This document shows positions 14,607-21,969 of a stretch of 37,313 nt of DNA, in pieces. The position numbers were made by a program, and so were the translations under genes. The stretch's first letter is position 1. Every line of letters starts with the position of its first letter. The DNA comes from a virus. Under the pieces are notes generated by a model. It was not told the DNA's origin and did no database searches. It was given only the letters and a program-made list of their open reading frames with translations. Location: the IMG/VR virus record IMGVR_UViG_3300023242_000756, positions 1 through 37,313 of that record. One strand, written 5' to 3'.

Positions 14607-16754
14607 GTGTACGACCAGATAAAGACTCAGCTAGATGCAATTTCTGAGCTTGGTGACGAACAAGTCGCAGAGCTACAAGCAGACATCATCTCGCAGTTTG
14701 AAATGGTTGAGGGTGAAGACCCGACTCCTGAGACAGTTGATGCTATGACGTTACTAGCTGACTCTCTAGACATGGTACGCGGAGAACTATCAAACCGCGA
14801 AGCTCAGACTGCAGAACTTGCAGCCCGTGCTGCTGAAGCTACTGCCCGTGTCAAGGGTGGAGCAGAGGACGTCGGAGAGGAAATGGCCATGACCGAAGAT
14901 GAGCCTATGGTAGAGGAAGCCCCTATGGAAGAAACTCCAGAAGAGGTAACCCCTGAGACCGAGGTAGAGGCAGAGGAAATGCCAGCCGAAGAAGAGGAAA
15001 AGGAAGAGGAAGAAGAAGAGATGTCAATTAAGGCATCCGCTTCTGACGAGACCTCCCTCGAGGCTGCAGGAGACGCCGTTGTCGAAGAGACTACAACCGA
15101 AACTGAACTTTCTACCGAAGAGGTAGCAGAAGTTGTAGTTGAAGAAGCTGTCGCAGAGACTTCAGTCGAGACTGAGGCTGCCATCGAAGAAATCACTGAA
15201 GCTACAACCGATACCGAAGCAGAGTTCTCTGCTGAGGGAGAAGTTGTTACCGAAGAGGTTATCGAGGTTGTCGAGGACGCCACAATCGAAGCATCAACTA
15301 ATCAGGTAGACGGTTCTGAACTATCAACCCCAACCGAAGAATCCGCCGAACTATCTACAGAGGAGACTGCAGAAGCAGTTGCCGAAGTGGTAGAAGAAGC
15401 AGAGCTTTCGTCAGAAGAAATTATTGAAACATCAACAGCTCTCGTAGAAGAGCAGAAGGAGCAGGCAGTGACCGCTGCAGCTGAACAGCCTTTCGAGGCC
15501 CCAGCCGACCGTCAACCAGTAGTTCGGGTAACAGAGGCTCCAGTGGCAATCACTGCTGGCGCTGACATTCCTGGATACACCGCGGGAAGCACTATTAATA
15601 GCATGTCTGATGTTGCTCAGGCCATGGAAAAGAGACTTCACTCTCTTCGCCGTGTAAACGGTGGCGACGGAGAGCAGCACATTGTTGCATCTTTCACCAC
15701 ACAGTACGCAGAAGACCGCATATTGTCCTCAGACCCTCTAGAGAACGCTGCAAAGATTGAGGCTGTAACTTCCTCAGAAGCACTTATTGCTTCTGGTGGA
15801 CACGCTGCCCCAGCCGAAGTCCGCTATGAGGTCTACAGCATTGGTGGCACCACCGCACGTCCAGTTCGTGACGCACTTCCTGCGTTCCAGGCTGACCGTG
15901 GTGGCGTTCGCTTCGTAACTCCTCCAATCCTGTCTGCTCACGCAGATGCTGTTGGTGTATGGACTGCTGCTACTGACGCTACCCCAGGTGGCGCAACAAA
16001 AGCTAGCCTTACCGTTGTTGCTGCTGGAGAAAACGTAGTATCAACTGACGCTGTAACTCTACAGATGCAGTTCGGTAACCTAATGACTCGCGCGTACCCA
16101 GAGTTGATCGCTCGTCACAACGAGCTTGGTCTAACTCAGCACGCACGCGAGGCAGAGGTTAACTTGCTGTCCGCTATTGGTGCAGCATCAACCTCTATCA
16201 CTACCACCTCACTAATCGGCTTTGGTCGCGACTTCCTAGTCCAGATCCGCCGTGCAGCAGCTGGTTACCGTAGCCGTCACCGCCTATCGCCAGACGCTCG
16301 CCTAAAGGCAATCGTCCCAGCTTGGGTGTATGACGCAATGTCCGCTGACTTGACTCTGTCAATGCCAGGCGACGGAACCCTAGGTGTCGGCCAGTCCGAG
16401 ATCAACGGTTACCTAGCCGGTGCAAACGTCGACCTAATTGCATCTCTTGATGCAGGCGCTTTTGGCGCACAGGCTACGGGCGTTATGACCGAGTTCGCAG
16501 ACAGCTTCGACTGGTACCTATTCGCCGAAGGAACATTCTTGTTCCTAGACGGAGGTACCCTGGACCTCGGAATCATCCGCGACTCCAGCCTGGTCGGCAC
16601 CAACGACTACAAGATGTTCGTTGAGACCTTCGAGAACGTTGCCAAGGTTGGCATCGAATCTCTAAAGGTAACTTCAACCATCTCGGTCAACGGTGTAGCC
16701 GCTGCCCTACGCGACACCACTGGTGGCGCTGCTGCAGCTGCAATCGAGCTCTAA
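14607..16754 (+). CDS. Major capsid protein with fused acidic scaffold-like region
   Basis: I place the start at GTG 14607 because AGGAGG (14597-14602) lies four bases upstream; the in-frame TTG at 14553 has no binding site. The product is then 715 residues. Residues 1-75 are helical (LGDEQVAELQADIISQFE) like the N-terminal delta/scaffold part of actinophage capsid proteins. About 80-300 is an extreme Glu/Thr/Val/Ala-rich acidic insert with imperfect repeats (EETTTETELSTEEVAE). The HK97-fold shell domain begins around 330 and includes QIRRAAAGYRSRHRLSPDARL and FDWYLFAEGTFLFLDGG. The acidic part probably serves as internal scaffold removed by the protease encoded just upstream; that processing is inference. 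A strong hairpin terminator follows the stop. Confidence 0.9.
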   Translation: MYDQIKTQLDAISELGDEQVAELQADIISQFEMVEGEDPTPETVDAMTLLADSLDMVRGELSNREAQTAELAARAAEATARVKGGAEDVGEEMAMTEDEPMVEEAPMEETPEEVTPETEVEAEEMPAEEEEKEEEEEEMSIKASASDETSLEAAGDAVVEETTTETELSTEEVAEVVVEEAVAETSVETEAAIEEITEATTDTEAEFSAEGEVVTEEVIEVVEDATIEASTNQVDGSELSTPTEESAELSTEETAEAVAEVVEEAELSSEEIIETSTALVEEQKEQAVTAAAEQPFEAPADRQPVVRVTEAPVAITAGADIPGYTAGSTINSMSDVAQAMEKRLHSLRRVNGGDGEQHIVASFTTQYAEDRILSSDPLENAAKIEAVTSSEALIASGGHAAPAEVRYEVYSIGGTTARPVRDALPAFQADRGGVRFVTPPILSAHADAVGVWTAATDATPGGATKASLTVVAAGENVVSTDAVTLQMQFGNLMTRAYPELIARHNELGLTQHAREAEVNLLSAIGAASTSITTTSLIGFGRDFLVQIRRAAAGYRSRHRLSPDARLKAIVPAWVYDAMSADLTLSMPGDGTLGVGQSEINGYLAGANVDLIASLDAGAFGAQATGVMTEFADSFDWYLFAEGTFLFLDGGTLDLGIIRDSSLVGTNDYKMFVETFENVAKVGIESLKVTSTISVNGVAAALRDTTGGAAAAAIEL

Positions 16755-16768
16755 AAAGTAATTGAATA

Positions 16769-16807
16769 GGGTGGCTCCCCGGGCTTAGGCTCGGGGGGCT
16801 CCCACCC
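16769..16807 (+). terminator. Strong hairpin terminator after the capsid gene
   Basis: GGGTGG (16769-16774) pairs with CCACCC (16802-16807), and inside it CCCCGGGC (16777-16784) pairs with GCTCGGGG (16789-16796, one G-T pair) around TTAG. It starts 15 bases after the capsid stop. The following AAATTTTAAG is a weak U-tract, so termination may be partial, which would lower expression of downstream genes relative to capsid. Confidence 0.75.
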
Positions 16808-16839
16808 CCTAAATTTTAAGTTCTTAAGTAAGGAATGAA

Positions 16840-17703
16840 ATGGCTTTCACTAAGACAGGCGTAGTATCGGCACCCGCAATCGTGCCATCCGCCTTTGGTC
16901 TACTTGCTGTTGTTGAGCCAGAGAACGCTCCAGGAGAGGACCAGTGGGTCCGAGGTTTTGCCCAAGAATGGGAAACCACCGTACAGGAGCTCAAAAACTG
17001 GGATGACACAGACAGCACCAGCGGATCTGTAGTTGCCGGCGGAGTTATCAACTACTACGATGACATCAAGCCGTTTTTTATCGAATTGACCGAGACGCGC
17101 TCGGGACTAAGTTTCAACGCTATTGACAGAATTGCTAGACTGTCTCGTCAGATCGAAGGCATGAGCCAGAAGTCCATAGAGGCAGAACTTTGGGACGGTG
17201 CTATCCGTAAAGGAGAGTCGCACGACAATAAAGCCCTATCTGATGCCGGAACTGCTTTAGTTAACAGTGGAACTGCACTTGGTGCTATTTTAGCCCTTGC
17301 TGAACTAGAGCGCTCAATGGCGGTTGCTTCAAATGCCGGTGAGCTTGGAGTAATCCACATGACCAGCGATGTAGCTTCGCTTCTAAATAATAGATTAGAG
17401 ACGTCAAAAGACGGAACTCTTGTCACTAGGCTTGGCACCCCTGTAGTTGTGGGTGCAGGCTATTCAGGTAATGGCCCAACAGGTGCAACTGGTGCTGCTG
17501 CATCAGGCATCAACAAATGGATTTATGGCACAGGCGCTGTCAAGGTATACCTTGGTGACGTCGACGTCGTAAACGACAATCTAGCGCAAGCTTATGACGT
17601 GTCGGGTAATGCAAATGACATGCGTATCAAGGCAATCCGCCCAGCGGCAGTTTACTTTGACACATCCATCCACCTAGCTGTCAGAGTTGATCTAACAGCT
17701 TAA
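16840..17703 (+). CDS. Second capsid-like virion protein
   Basis: This 287-residue protein follows the capsid terminator with AGGA at 16831-16834 as binding site. Segments such as RLSRQIEGMSQKSIEAELWD (about 102-121), GELGVIHMTSDVASLL (166-181) and TRLGTPVVVGAGYSG (191-205), followed by VKVYLGDVDV, have the look of an HK97-type shell subunit: a long helix, then an A-domain-like loop region. The C terminus, YFDTSIHLAVRVDLTA, recurs in proteins next to major capsid genes of actinophages as I recall them. It may be a pentamer (vertex) subunit or another shell protein; without a structure comparison I cannot exclude a decoration protein. Its size lacks the N-terminal scaffold of the main capsid protein. 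Confidence 0.6.
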   Translation: MAFTKTGVVSAPAIVPSAFGLLAVVEPENAPGEDQWVRGFAQEWETTVQELKNWDDTDSTSGSVVAGGVINYYDDIKPFFIELTETRSGLSFNAIDRIARLSRQIEGMSQKSIEAELWDGAIRKGESHDNKALSDAGTALVNSGTALGAILALAELERSMAVASNAGELGVIHMTSDVASLLNNRLETSKDGTLVTRLGTPVVVGAGYSGNGPTGATGAAASGINKWIYGTGAVKVYLGDVDVVNDNLAQAYDVSGNANDMRIKAIRPAAVYFDTSIHLAVRVDLTA

Positions 17704-17727
17704 TCAAGAAATAAGGAGAATAGCTAA

Positions 17728-18762
17728 ATGGCTACTCAAGAATATGCAGCCAGCATTCAAGGTGTGTCAGTCCGTGTCACTCGCCTAGATTCAGCTGGCA
17801 ACCTGCTAAACGGCCCTGGAGACAGCTATGTAACTAGCGGCTTCATGCGTGCCTCGTTCACCCCAGAGTATGAAGAAGGCGACGAGATCACCGAAAAGAA
17901 CGCTAATGGCGTTGTTTGCGTGACTTACAAGGCTCCGGACACTCTAAAGCGAATCACTATGGAACTTGCTATCTGCGAGCCAGACTCTGAGCTATCTGCT
18001 CTTATCTCTGGTGGACTGTTGCTACGTAAGAACGTGAACGGAGCCAATAAGTCAATTGGTTACGCATCACCTGGTGTCGGCGACGACCCAGCTGGTAACG
18101 GTGTTGCAATTGAAGCCTGGTCTCATGCTGTAAAGGAAGGCAAGAAGGCTAATGTTCTTCCCTACTTCCACTGGGTATTCCCATATGCAAAACTACGTCT
18201 ATCAGGTGACCGTGTTATTGAAAACGGCATGCTTGCCACTACTTTCGAAGGCTACGGGCTAGGAAATGCCACCTTTATGTCTGGACCCGACGGCCGCTGG
18301 GAGTTCCCAGTTGCTGCAGAGCGTCCATACAGCTACTCGCGTGCTGACTGGGCCCCAACTGGCCTGTCCGGGTTCTTTACCTGGGACAGCGTGTCTGGTG
18401 GCTACACTGAGATCACTAACCTAGATACAAGTGCCAAGTTCAATGTAACTAAGAAAGAGATCCTCTCTAACAAGGCAATCCTTACACTTGAGGACACTCA
18501 TGGATTTACGGTTGGCGAAACTGTCAATGTTGAGGGAATTGATTTGACCTACAACGGTACATACACACTGACTAACGTAACTGCCAAGACAATCTCTTAC
18601 GCTAAGGTTGCTGCAGATGCTGGCGTAACCACCGTAACTGCACCTACTGCTTTGGTGTTCTCACCAACATCAACTTCCGAAGGTCAGTACAACGTCCCAG
18701 GTAACATCAACTTCAATGCTGATGTAACTGTAGACAACGTAATTCGTTCAAACGAGGACTAA
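17728..18762 (+). CDS. Probable major tail (tube) protein with C-terminal beta module
   Basis: The protein has 344 residues, preceded by AAGGAGA at 17713-17719, the best binding site in the window and consistent with an abundant virion protein. The N-terminal two thirds (SIQGVSVRVTRLDSAGN, EEGDEITEKNANGVVCV, APDTLKRITMELAICEPD) resemble a widespread actinophage family annotated as major tail protein. Residues about 245-300 add a small beta domain (LEDTHGFTVGETVNVEGID ... YNGTYTLTNV) that also appears in two tail-tip proteins further downstream. It precedes the connector genes rather than following them, so a head-decoration role cannot be excluded. A perfect intrinsic terminator follows. Confidence 0.68.
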   Translation: MATQEYAASIQGVSVRVTRLDSAGNLLNGPGDSYVTSGFMRASFTPEYEEGDEITEKNANGVVCVTYKAPDTLKRITMELAICEPDSELSALISGGLLLRKNVNGANKSIGYASPGVGDDPAGNGVAIEAWSHAVKEGKKANVLPYFHWVFPYAKLRLSGDRVIENGMLATTFEGYGLGNATFMSGPDGRWEFPVAAERPYSYSRADWAPTGLSGFFTWDSVSGGYTEITNLDTSAKFNVTKKEILSNKAILTLEDTHGFTVGETVNVEGIDLTYNGTYTLTNVTAKTISYAKVAADAGVTTVTAPTALVFSPTSTSEGQYNVPGNINFNADVTVDNVIRSNED

Positions 18763-18779
18763 GCGAAAGTTAAGTAGCT

Positions 18780-18832
18780 AAACGGGCGATGCGTCTCTTG
18801 GTATCCTAGATACTGGATGCATTGCCCGTTTT
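18780..18832 (+). terminator. Intrinsic terminator after the tail tube gene
   Basis: AAACGGGCGATGC (18780-18792) pairs with GCATTGCCCGTTT (18819-18831) over 13 pairs with one G-T. The loop contains an inner hairpin, GTATC/GATAC. The A-tract before and T-tract after (TTTT at 18829-18832) make it potentially bidirectional. It lies 17 bases after the gene stop. Confidence 0.82.
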
Positions 18833-18847
18833 ACTTAGAAGGACATC

Positions 18848-19933
18848 ATGGCTAGTAATTTATGGATAACAACTGAAGAGCTGGGAAACTACGGCTTCAC
18901 CGAGTATGCCGATGAGGCGGTGCAGGTTGCGTCTAACTTGCTTTGGGCCATGTCGGGCAGAAAATATACTGGTGTCACAATTGTTACGGAGAGGTATACC
19001 TGCACTCTTAGAAACAACCGCATGGGGCCTTCTAAAAACACTAATAGTGCAGTGCTTTTTGGTGGAAGTGTCTACAACATTCCCTCTAGTGACTACGATG
19101 AGTACTCCGAGCTGACTGCAGATGGAATGTCTGCTGACTCTAGAATAAAACTTCGCGGTCGTCCAGTTACTAAGATACATTCAATGCGAAACAGCCAGGG
19201 AACCATTATTGATCCTAGTAACTATTACCTAGTAGATCATTCAACTATTCACGTCAGTGCGGGAACTCCTTGGACTCCTTGCAATACTGAAATCACTTAT
19301 TCTTATGGAATTCCCGTCCCCGTAGCAGGCAAAATGGCAGCTCGTAAATTGGCCATTGAGTTTGCTCGCTTGTGGTCTGGTGATGAAGATTGTGAACTGC
19401 CTCAGCGCGTTACGTCTGTGTCACGTCAGGGAGTGTCTTACACAATCCTAGATAACCAAGAGTTTATTGATGAGCTGCGTACCGGAGTATATGAGATTGA
19501 TTTATTCCTAAAAGTAGTAAACCCGGATAATGCTCGCCGAAAAGCAAAAGTATTTTCTGTAGATGCTCCAAGAGCTCGCAGGTACACACCAAAAACAGTA
19601 GAACTTCCCAGGAACTCAGATTATGATCTTGTATCTAGTATCGGGTCCACTGTTACTTGGGATTCATCGCCTATCTTTGATCTATCTCCTCTGTTCCCCA
19701 ACCCCTCACTAGAAGTGAGGTTGAGAAATTACGGAGGCTCCAAATCCGTTATATTGGATTCTTCCGATATCAGTGCAGACGAGTCCTTGCTGACAGTTTC
19801 GTTCACCATCCCGTATGCGAAAGCCAATGCCGCTCTTGGCATGGTTGACCCGGGGACCTGGGAACTCTGGTCAACTGCCGAAGGCTCGGTAGAAGAACTT
19901 GCATCTGGAAACCTCCAGATCAAGATGTATTAA
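18848..19933 (+). CDS. Head-to-tail adaptor (connector) protein
   Basis: The protein has 361 residues, with AAGGA at 18839-18843 as binding site. The first part, ITTEELGNYGFTEYADEAVQVAS, followed by SGRKYTG, is the helical pattern of gp6/gp15-type adaptors that dock under the portal ring. The middle (ITYSYGIPVPVAGKMAARKL, then SRQGVSYTILDNQEFIDELR and YEIDLFL) is diagnostic of the actinophage head-tail connector family. The C-terminal 120 residues (from about 240, PSLEVRLRNYGGSKSVILD) form an added beta-sandwich-like domain beyond the usual adaptor length, perhaps decorating the neck. It acts at the head-tail interface. Confidence 0.82.
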   Translation: MASNLWITTEELGNYGFTEYADEAVQVASNLLWAMSGRKYTGVTIVTERYTCTLRNNRMGPSKNTNSAVLFGGSVYNIPSSDYDEYSELTADGMSADSRIKLRGRPVTKIHSMRNSQGTIIDPSNYYLVDHSTIHVSAGTPWTPCNTEITYSYGIPVPVAGKMAARKLAIEFARLWSGDEDCELPQRVTSVSRQGVSYTILDNQEFIDELRTGVYEIDLFLKVVNPDNARRKAKVFSVDAPRARRYTPKTVELPRNSDYDLVSSIGSTVTWDSSPIFDLSPLFPNPSLEVRLRNYGGSKSVILDSSDISADESLLTVSFTIPYAKANAALGMVDPGTWELWSTAEGSVEELASGNLQIKMY

Positions 19934-19946
19934 GAAAGAAGATATT

Positions 19947-20114
19947 ATGTCAGCTCAAACTAACTTCCGTGCCCAAGACATGCTAGGTGCTCCGCAGCCA
20001 AAAACCGCCCCTAAGGCTGTTAAAAAAGTTCCGGAAGTAGAAGTAGAAGTAGAAGTAGAAGTAGAAGTAGAATTAGAAGAGTCCCCTGTACAGGAGACCT
20101 CAACTGAGGAGTAA
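19947..20114 (+). CDS. Small protein with Glu-Val repeats
   Basis: I start this 55-residue ORF at ATG 19947 (AGAAAGAAG just upstream), because earlier in-frame starts would lie inside the adaptor gene. The first half is basic and Pro/Ala-rich (APQPKTAPKAVKKVPE); then come six exact GAAGTA codon pairs giving (EV)6, and an acidic tail. No fold or motif is recognisable and it is probably disordered. It starts 13 bases after the adaptor stop and ends three bases before the next gene, so it is part of the connector operon. It could be a neck or assembly helper; the evidence for expression is only its position. Confidence 0.6.
   Translation: MSAQTNFRAQDMLGAPQPKTAPKAVKKVPEVEVEVEVEVEVELEESPVQETSTEE
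20034..20075 (+). repeat. Hexanucleotide repeat encoding Glu-Val
   Basis: GAAGTA is repeated six times exactly, followed by the variant GAATTA. It is in frame in the small gene that contains it, so length changes would preserve the reading frame. Confidence 0.95.
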
Positions 20115-20117
20115 CAC

Positions 20118-20621
20118 ATGATAATTGACCAATCAGGAGTTGCCGAAGGTGCTCTCAATCTGAAAAACATGCTGGACGGAATAGTCCCTCGGATTGAGGC
20201 AGCTTTTGCGGAGTACAATGTTGAGCTACCTAGTCGTCGCTACTGGACCATGGGTCAGCCGGCTATTGATTGTGATCAACTTGTTGTCTACTTTATAGAG
20301 GCATTCCTAGGAACTCCCGGTGAAGAGGTTGGGCAACCTCAGCGTTGCTACGTACCAAGGAGTGCCACTGTTGGCATCTCTATTGCGCGCGAGGTCCCGA
20401 CTGTCGGTGTCAATGGTAGGCCCCCATCTGCTGAAAAAATTCAAGAGTACTCGGGTAAGTCTGCAATCGATTCTTGGGTACTCCTTGAGTCAGCCAGGAA
20501 GTTTGACATGTGGGATGAAACAGGCGGCTATGGACCGGGCATAGTAGTCAGTCTAGACGTTAGTCCACCAGAAGGTGGCTTTCAACTTGTCAACATGACG
20601 TTGACAATGACAATACCGTAA
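20118..20621 (+). CDS. Head-tail connector / tail terminator-like protein
   Basis: The protein has 167 residues. LPSRRYWTMGQPAIDCDQLVV (about residues 37-57), GQPQRCYVPRSATV (78-91) and the C-terminal GGFQLVNMTLTMTIP are characteristic of a protein family found between the adaptor and tail-completion genes of actinophages. Its place in the order (adaptor, this gene, HK97 gp10-like, then chaperones) suggests a connector stopper or tail terminator that caps tail-tube polymerisation. The family match is from memory of these conserved segments; assignment to stopper versus terminator cannot be made from sequence alone. Confidence 0.65.
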   Translation: MIIDQSGVAEGALNLKNMLDGIVPRIEAAFAEYNVELPSRRYWTMGQPAIDCDQLVVYFIEAFLGTPGEEVGQPQRCYVPRSATVGISIAREVPTVGVNGRPPSAEKIQEYSGKSAIDSWVLLESARKFDMWDETGGYGPGIVVSLDVSPPEGGFQLVNMTLTMTIP

Positions 20622-20631
20622 GGGGAACCAT

Positions 20632-21150
20632 ATGCCAAGAGGCTTACCAGACTCCTGGGGAACTTATGCTATAGGTAAAGCTGCTAGAGCTTTTAAAAAT
20701 GCAGGTCGAGGTCGCGGCGTAACCGGTGGCATAACTACAACTTATACCATTACTAAAGTCAACGTTTATAAGAGCGCCCTCAAAACTTTCCTGAATACTC
20801 CAGCAGGCCCTCTGTGGCGCGAAGTGGAGAAGCGAGCGGTACTGGCGCAGATGCAGGCAAGAAAAAGTGTGGGAGTAAAAACGGGCGCATTAAGGTCCTC
20901 TATATACAAAAGACACCTAGGTAACTCCACTGGTCAGTATGTGGTAATTGGCTCAGATAAAAGCTACGCTTACGCGCATCACGAAGGTACAAAGCCTCAC
21001 ATAATTACTGCATCTTCCGGAAAGAACTTAAAGTTCTCTAAAAATGGAAGAATGATATATACAAGCAGTGTTTTTCACCCCGGGAACAGGCCAAATAAGT
21101 ACCTCACGCGGCAGCTCAAATACTTCGTTAAGCCAAAAATAGTTATCTAG
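20632..21150 (+). CDS. HK97 gp10-like tail completion / neck protein
   Basis: The protein has 172 residues, with AAGGGGA at 20620-20626 before the ATG. The core, KSVGVKTGALRSSIYKRH, then YVVIGSDKSYAYAHHEGTKPH and FHPGNRPNKYL, is the hallmark of the HK97 gp10-like family: TGALR loop, Y-A-xx-HEGTxPH strand and HPGxRxxxFL end. Members sit in the neck or at the head-proximal end of the tail. The N-terminal 60 residues are Gly/Arg-rich and less conserved. It ends the connector block before a gap with a promoter-like element. Confidence 0.8.
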   Translation: MPRGLPDSWGTYAIGKAARAFKNAGRGRGVTGGITTTYTITKVNVYKSALKTFLNTPAGPLWREVEKRAVLAQMQARKSVGVKTGALRSSIYKRHLGNSTGQYVVIGSDKSYAYAHHEGTKPHIITASSGKNLKFSKNGRMIYTSSVFHPGNRPNKYLTRQLKYFVKPKIVI

Positions 21151-21157
21151 CACTTAC

Positions 21158-21165
21158 GGTAGAAT
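21158..21165 (+). promoter_or_regulatory. Weak promoter-like element before tail chaperone genes
   Basis: The 72-base gap 21151-21222 holds GGTAGAAT, similar to the GGTAAAAT core at 4554 and 14498, with TAGAAT as possible -10. No convincing -35 is visible at 16-18 bases. I list it only because it resembles the two exact copies. Confidence 0.25.
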
Positions 21166-21222
21166 AGATACAGGTATTAACGTACCTTTATCAATAAATG
21201 ACTATAGAAAAGAGATGCAGAG

Positions 21223-21558
21223 ATGGCTGAAATGAAAGATTTTGGTAGCGATTTTGTAGGAGAAAAAGAATCCCCCAAGTTTAAGTTGCATGGGGAAGAG
21301 TTTGAGTGCGTTAAAGCTATTCAAGGAAAAGTTCTTCTAAACCTAACAGCTAAAGTAGCAAGCGAGGATCCCGCAGAGCAAGCAGCGATGATTACTGGAT
21401 TCTTTAAGGATGTTCTTATTTCAGAGAGCTATGAACGCTTTGATGCCTTGCTCGATAGCAAGGATAAAATTGTAACCGTAGAGGCTCTTGGAGAGATTGT
21501 TGGCTGGATAACTGGTCAGTTGACAGCACGCCCGGAAGAGCAGCCAAAGGTCTCCTAA
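21223..21558 (+). CDS. Tail assembly chaperone (short form, gpG-like)
   Basis: This 111-residue protein lies directly upstream of the tape measure gene with a second ORF in the -1 frame, the standard position of the lambda gpG/gpGT chaperone pair that coats the tape measure during tail assembly. FKLHGEEFECVKAIQGKVLLNL near residues 19-40 is the beta-rich N-terminal fold common in these proteins; the C terminus (YERFDALLDSKDKIVTVEALGEIVGWI) is helical. Near its end the zero-frame codons CAG CCA AAG GTC allow a -1 slip. Sequence conservation is low in this family, so the call depends mainly on context. Confidence 0.8.
   Translation: MAEMKDFGSDFVGEKESPKFKLHGEEFECVKAIQGKVLLNLTAKVASEDPAEQAAMITGFFKDVLISESYERFDALLDSKDKIVTVEALGEIVGWITGQLTARPEEQPKVS
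21543..21549 (+). promoter_or_regulatory. Probable -1 frameshift site of the tail chaperone pair
   Basis: G CCA AAG is in the right phase (codons CCA AAG). AAG can re-pair perfectly as AAA; CCA to GCC is an imperfect P-site slip, so it is a weaker heptamer than the canonical CCC AAA form. The -1 frame is open across the short-form stop and reads GLLTWAVDLWHYVNGKAL directly into the next ORF. The exact slip codon is not certain. Confidence 0.6.
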
Positions 21559-21605
21559 CCTGGGCAGTAGATCTTTGGCACTACGTAAATGGAAAAGCCC
21601 TAACA

Positions 21606-21953
21606 ATGAAAATAGACCTCAAGGAAATGAACGGAGAAGATATGTGCGACGTTTTGCACTACTTCTTTGAAGAGGATACCCACTACCAAAGTGGGGAAGA
21701 GGCCGAATCTGTGTCTAAGATGCGCACTGGGCTTTATGAATTGTATGGAATGCCATACAACTATGCAGTAGATAGCTCTGGTTCTAGTGCCGGCTCTGGT
21801 GGTCGTCAGTATATTAATGATCACGAAGATCTAGGCTTCCAGGACCCGGCTACAACAAAGTACATAAGCAAAGGCTTCACCCCTGCAACTGACGTTAAGG
21901 GTGAATCACTAGCACCATTTGGTGCACTACTAGACCCCCCTATCGGTGGATAA
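21606..21953 (+). CDS. Tail assembly chaperone C-terminal extension (gpT-like), made by frameshift
   Basis: The ATG-to-stop part is 115 residues, but its frame runs back through 21549 as GLLTWAVDLWHYVNGKALT, a sequence typical of the second half of actinophage tail chaperones. So the biological product is the fusion of 109 + 134 = 243 residues, made by -1 frameshift from the preceding ORF; the internal ATG has no strong binding site. The part after the ATG has GEDMCDVLHYFFEEDTHY and a Gly/Ser-rich loop (SSGSSAGSGG). It helps load the tape measure and recruit tail tube subunits. It ends 16 bases before the tape measure start. Confidence 0.78.
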   Translation: MKIDLKEMNGEDMCDVLHYFFEEDTHYQSGEEAESVSKMRTGLYELYGMPYNYAVDSSGSSAGSGGRQYINDHEDLGFQDPATTKYISKGFTPATDVKGESLAPFGALLDPPIGG

Positions 21954-21969
21954 GGCATAAAGGCAAATC

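Noticed and set aside
14804-15283. Minus-strand Ser-rich 159-codon ORF
   Set aside because: It is the complement of the Glu-rich capsid insert (GAA/GAG read as TTC/CTC-type codons), with no binding site or homology-like features.
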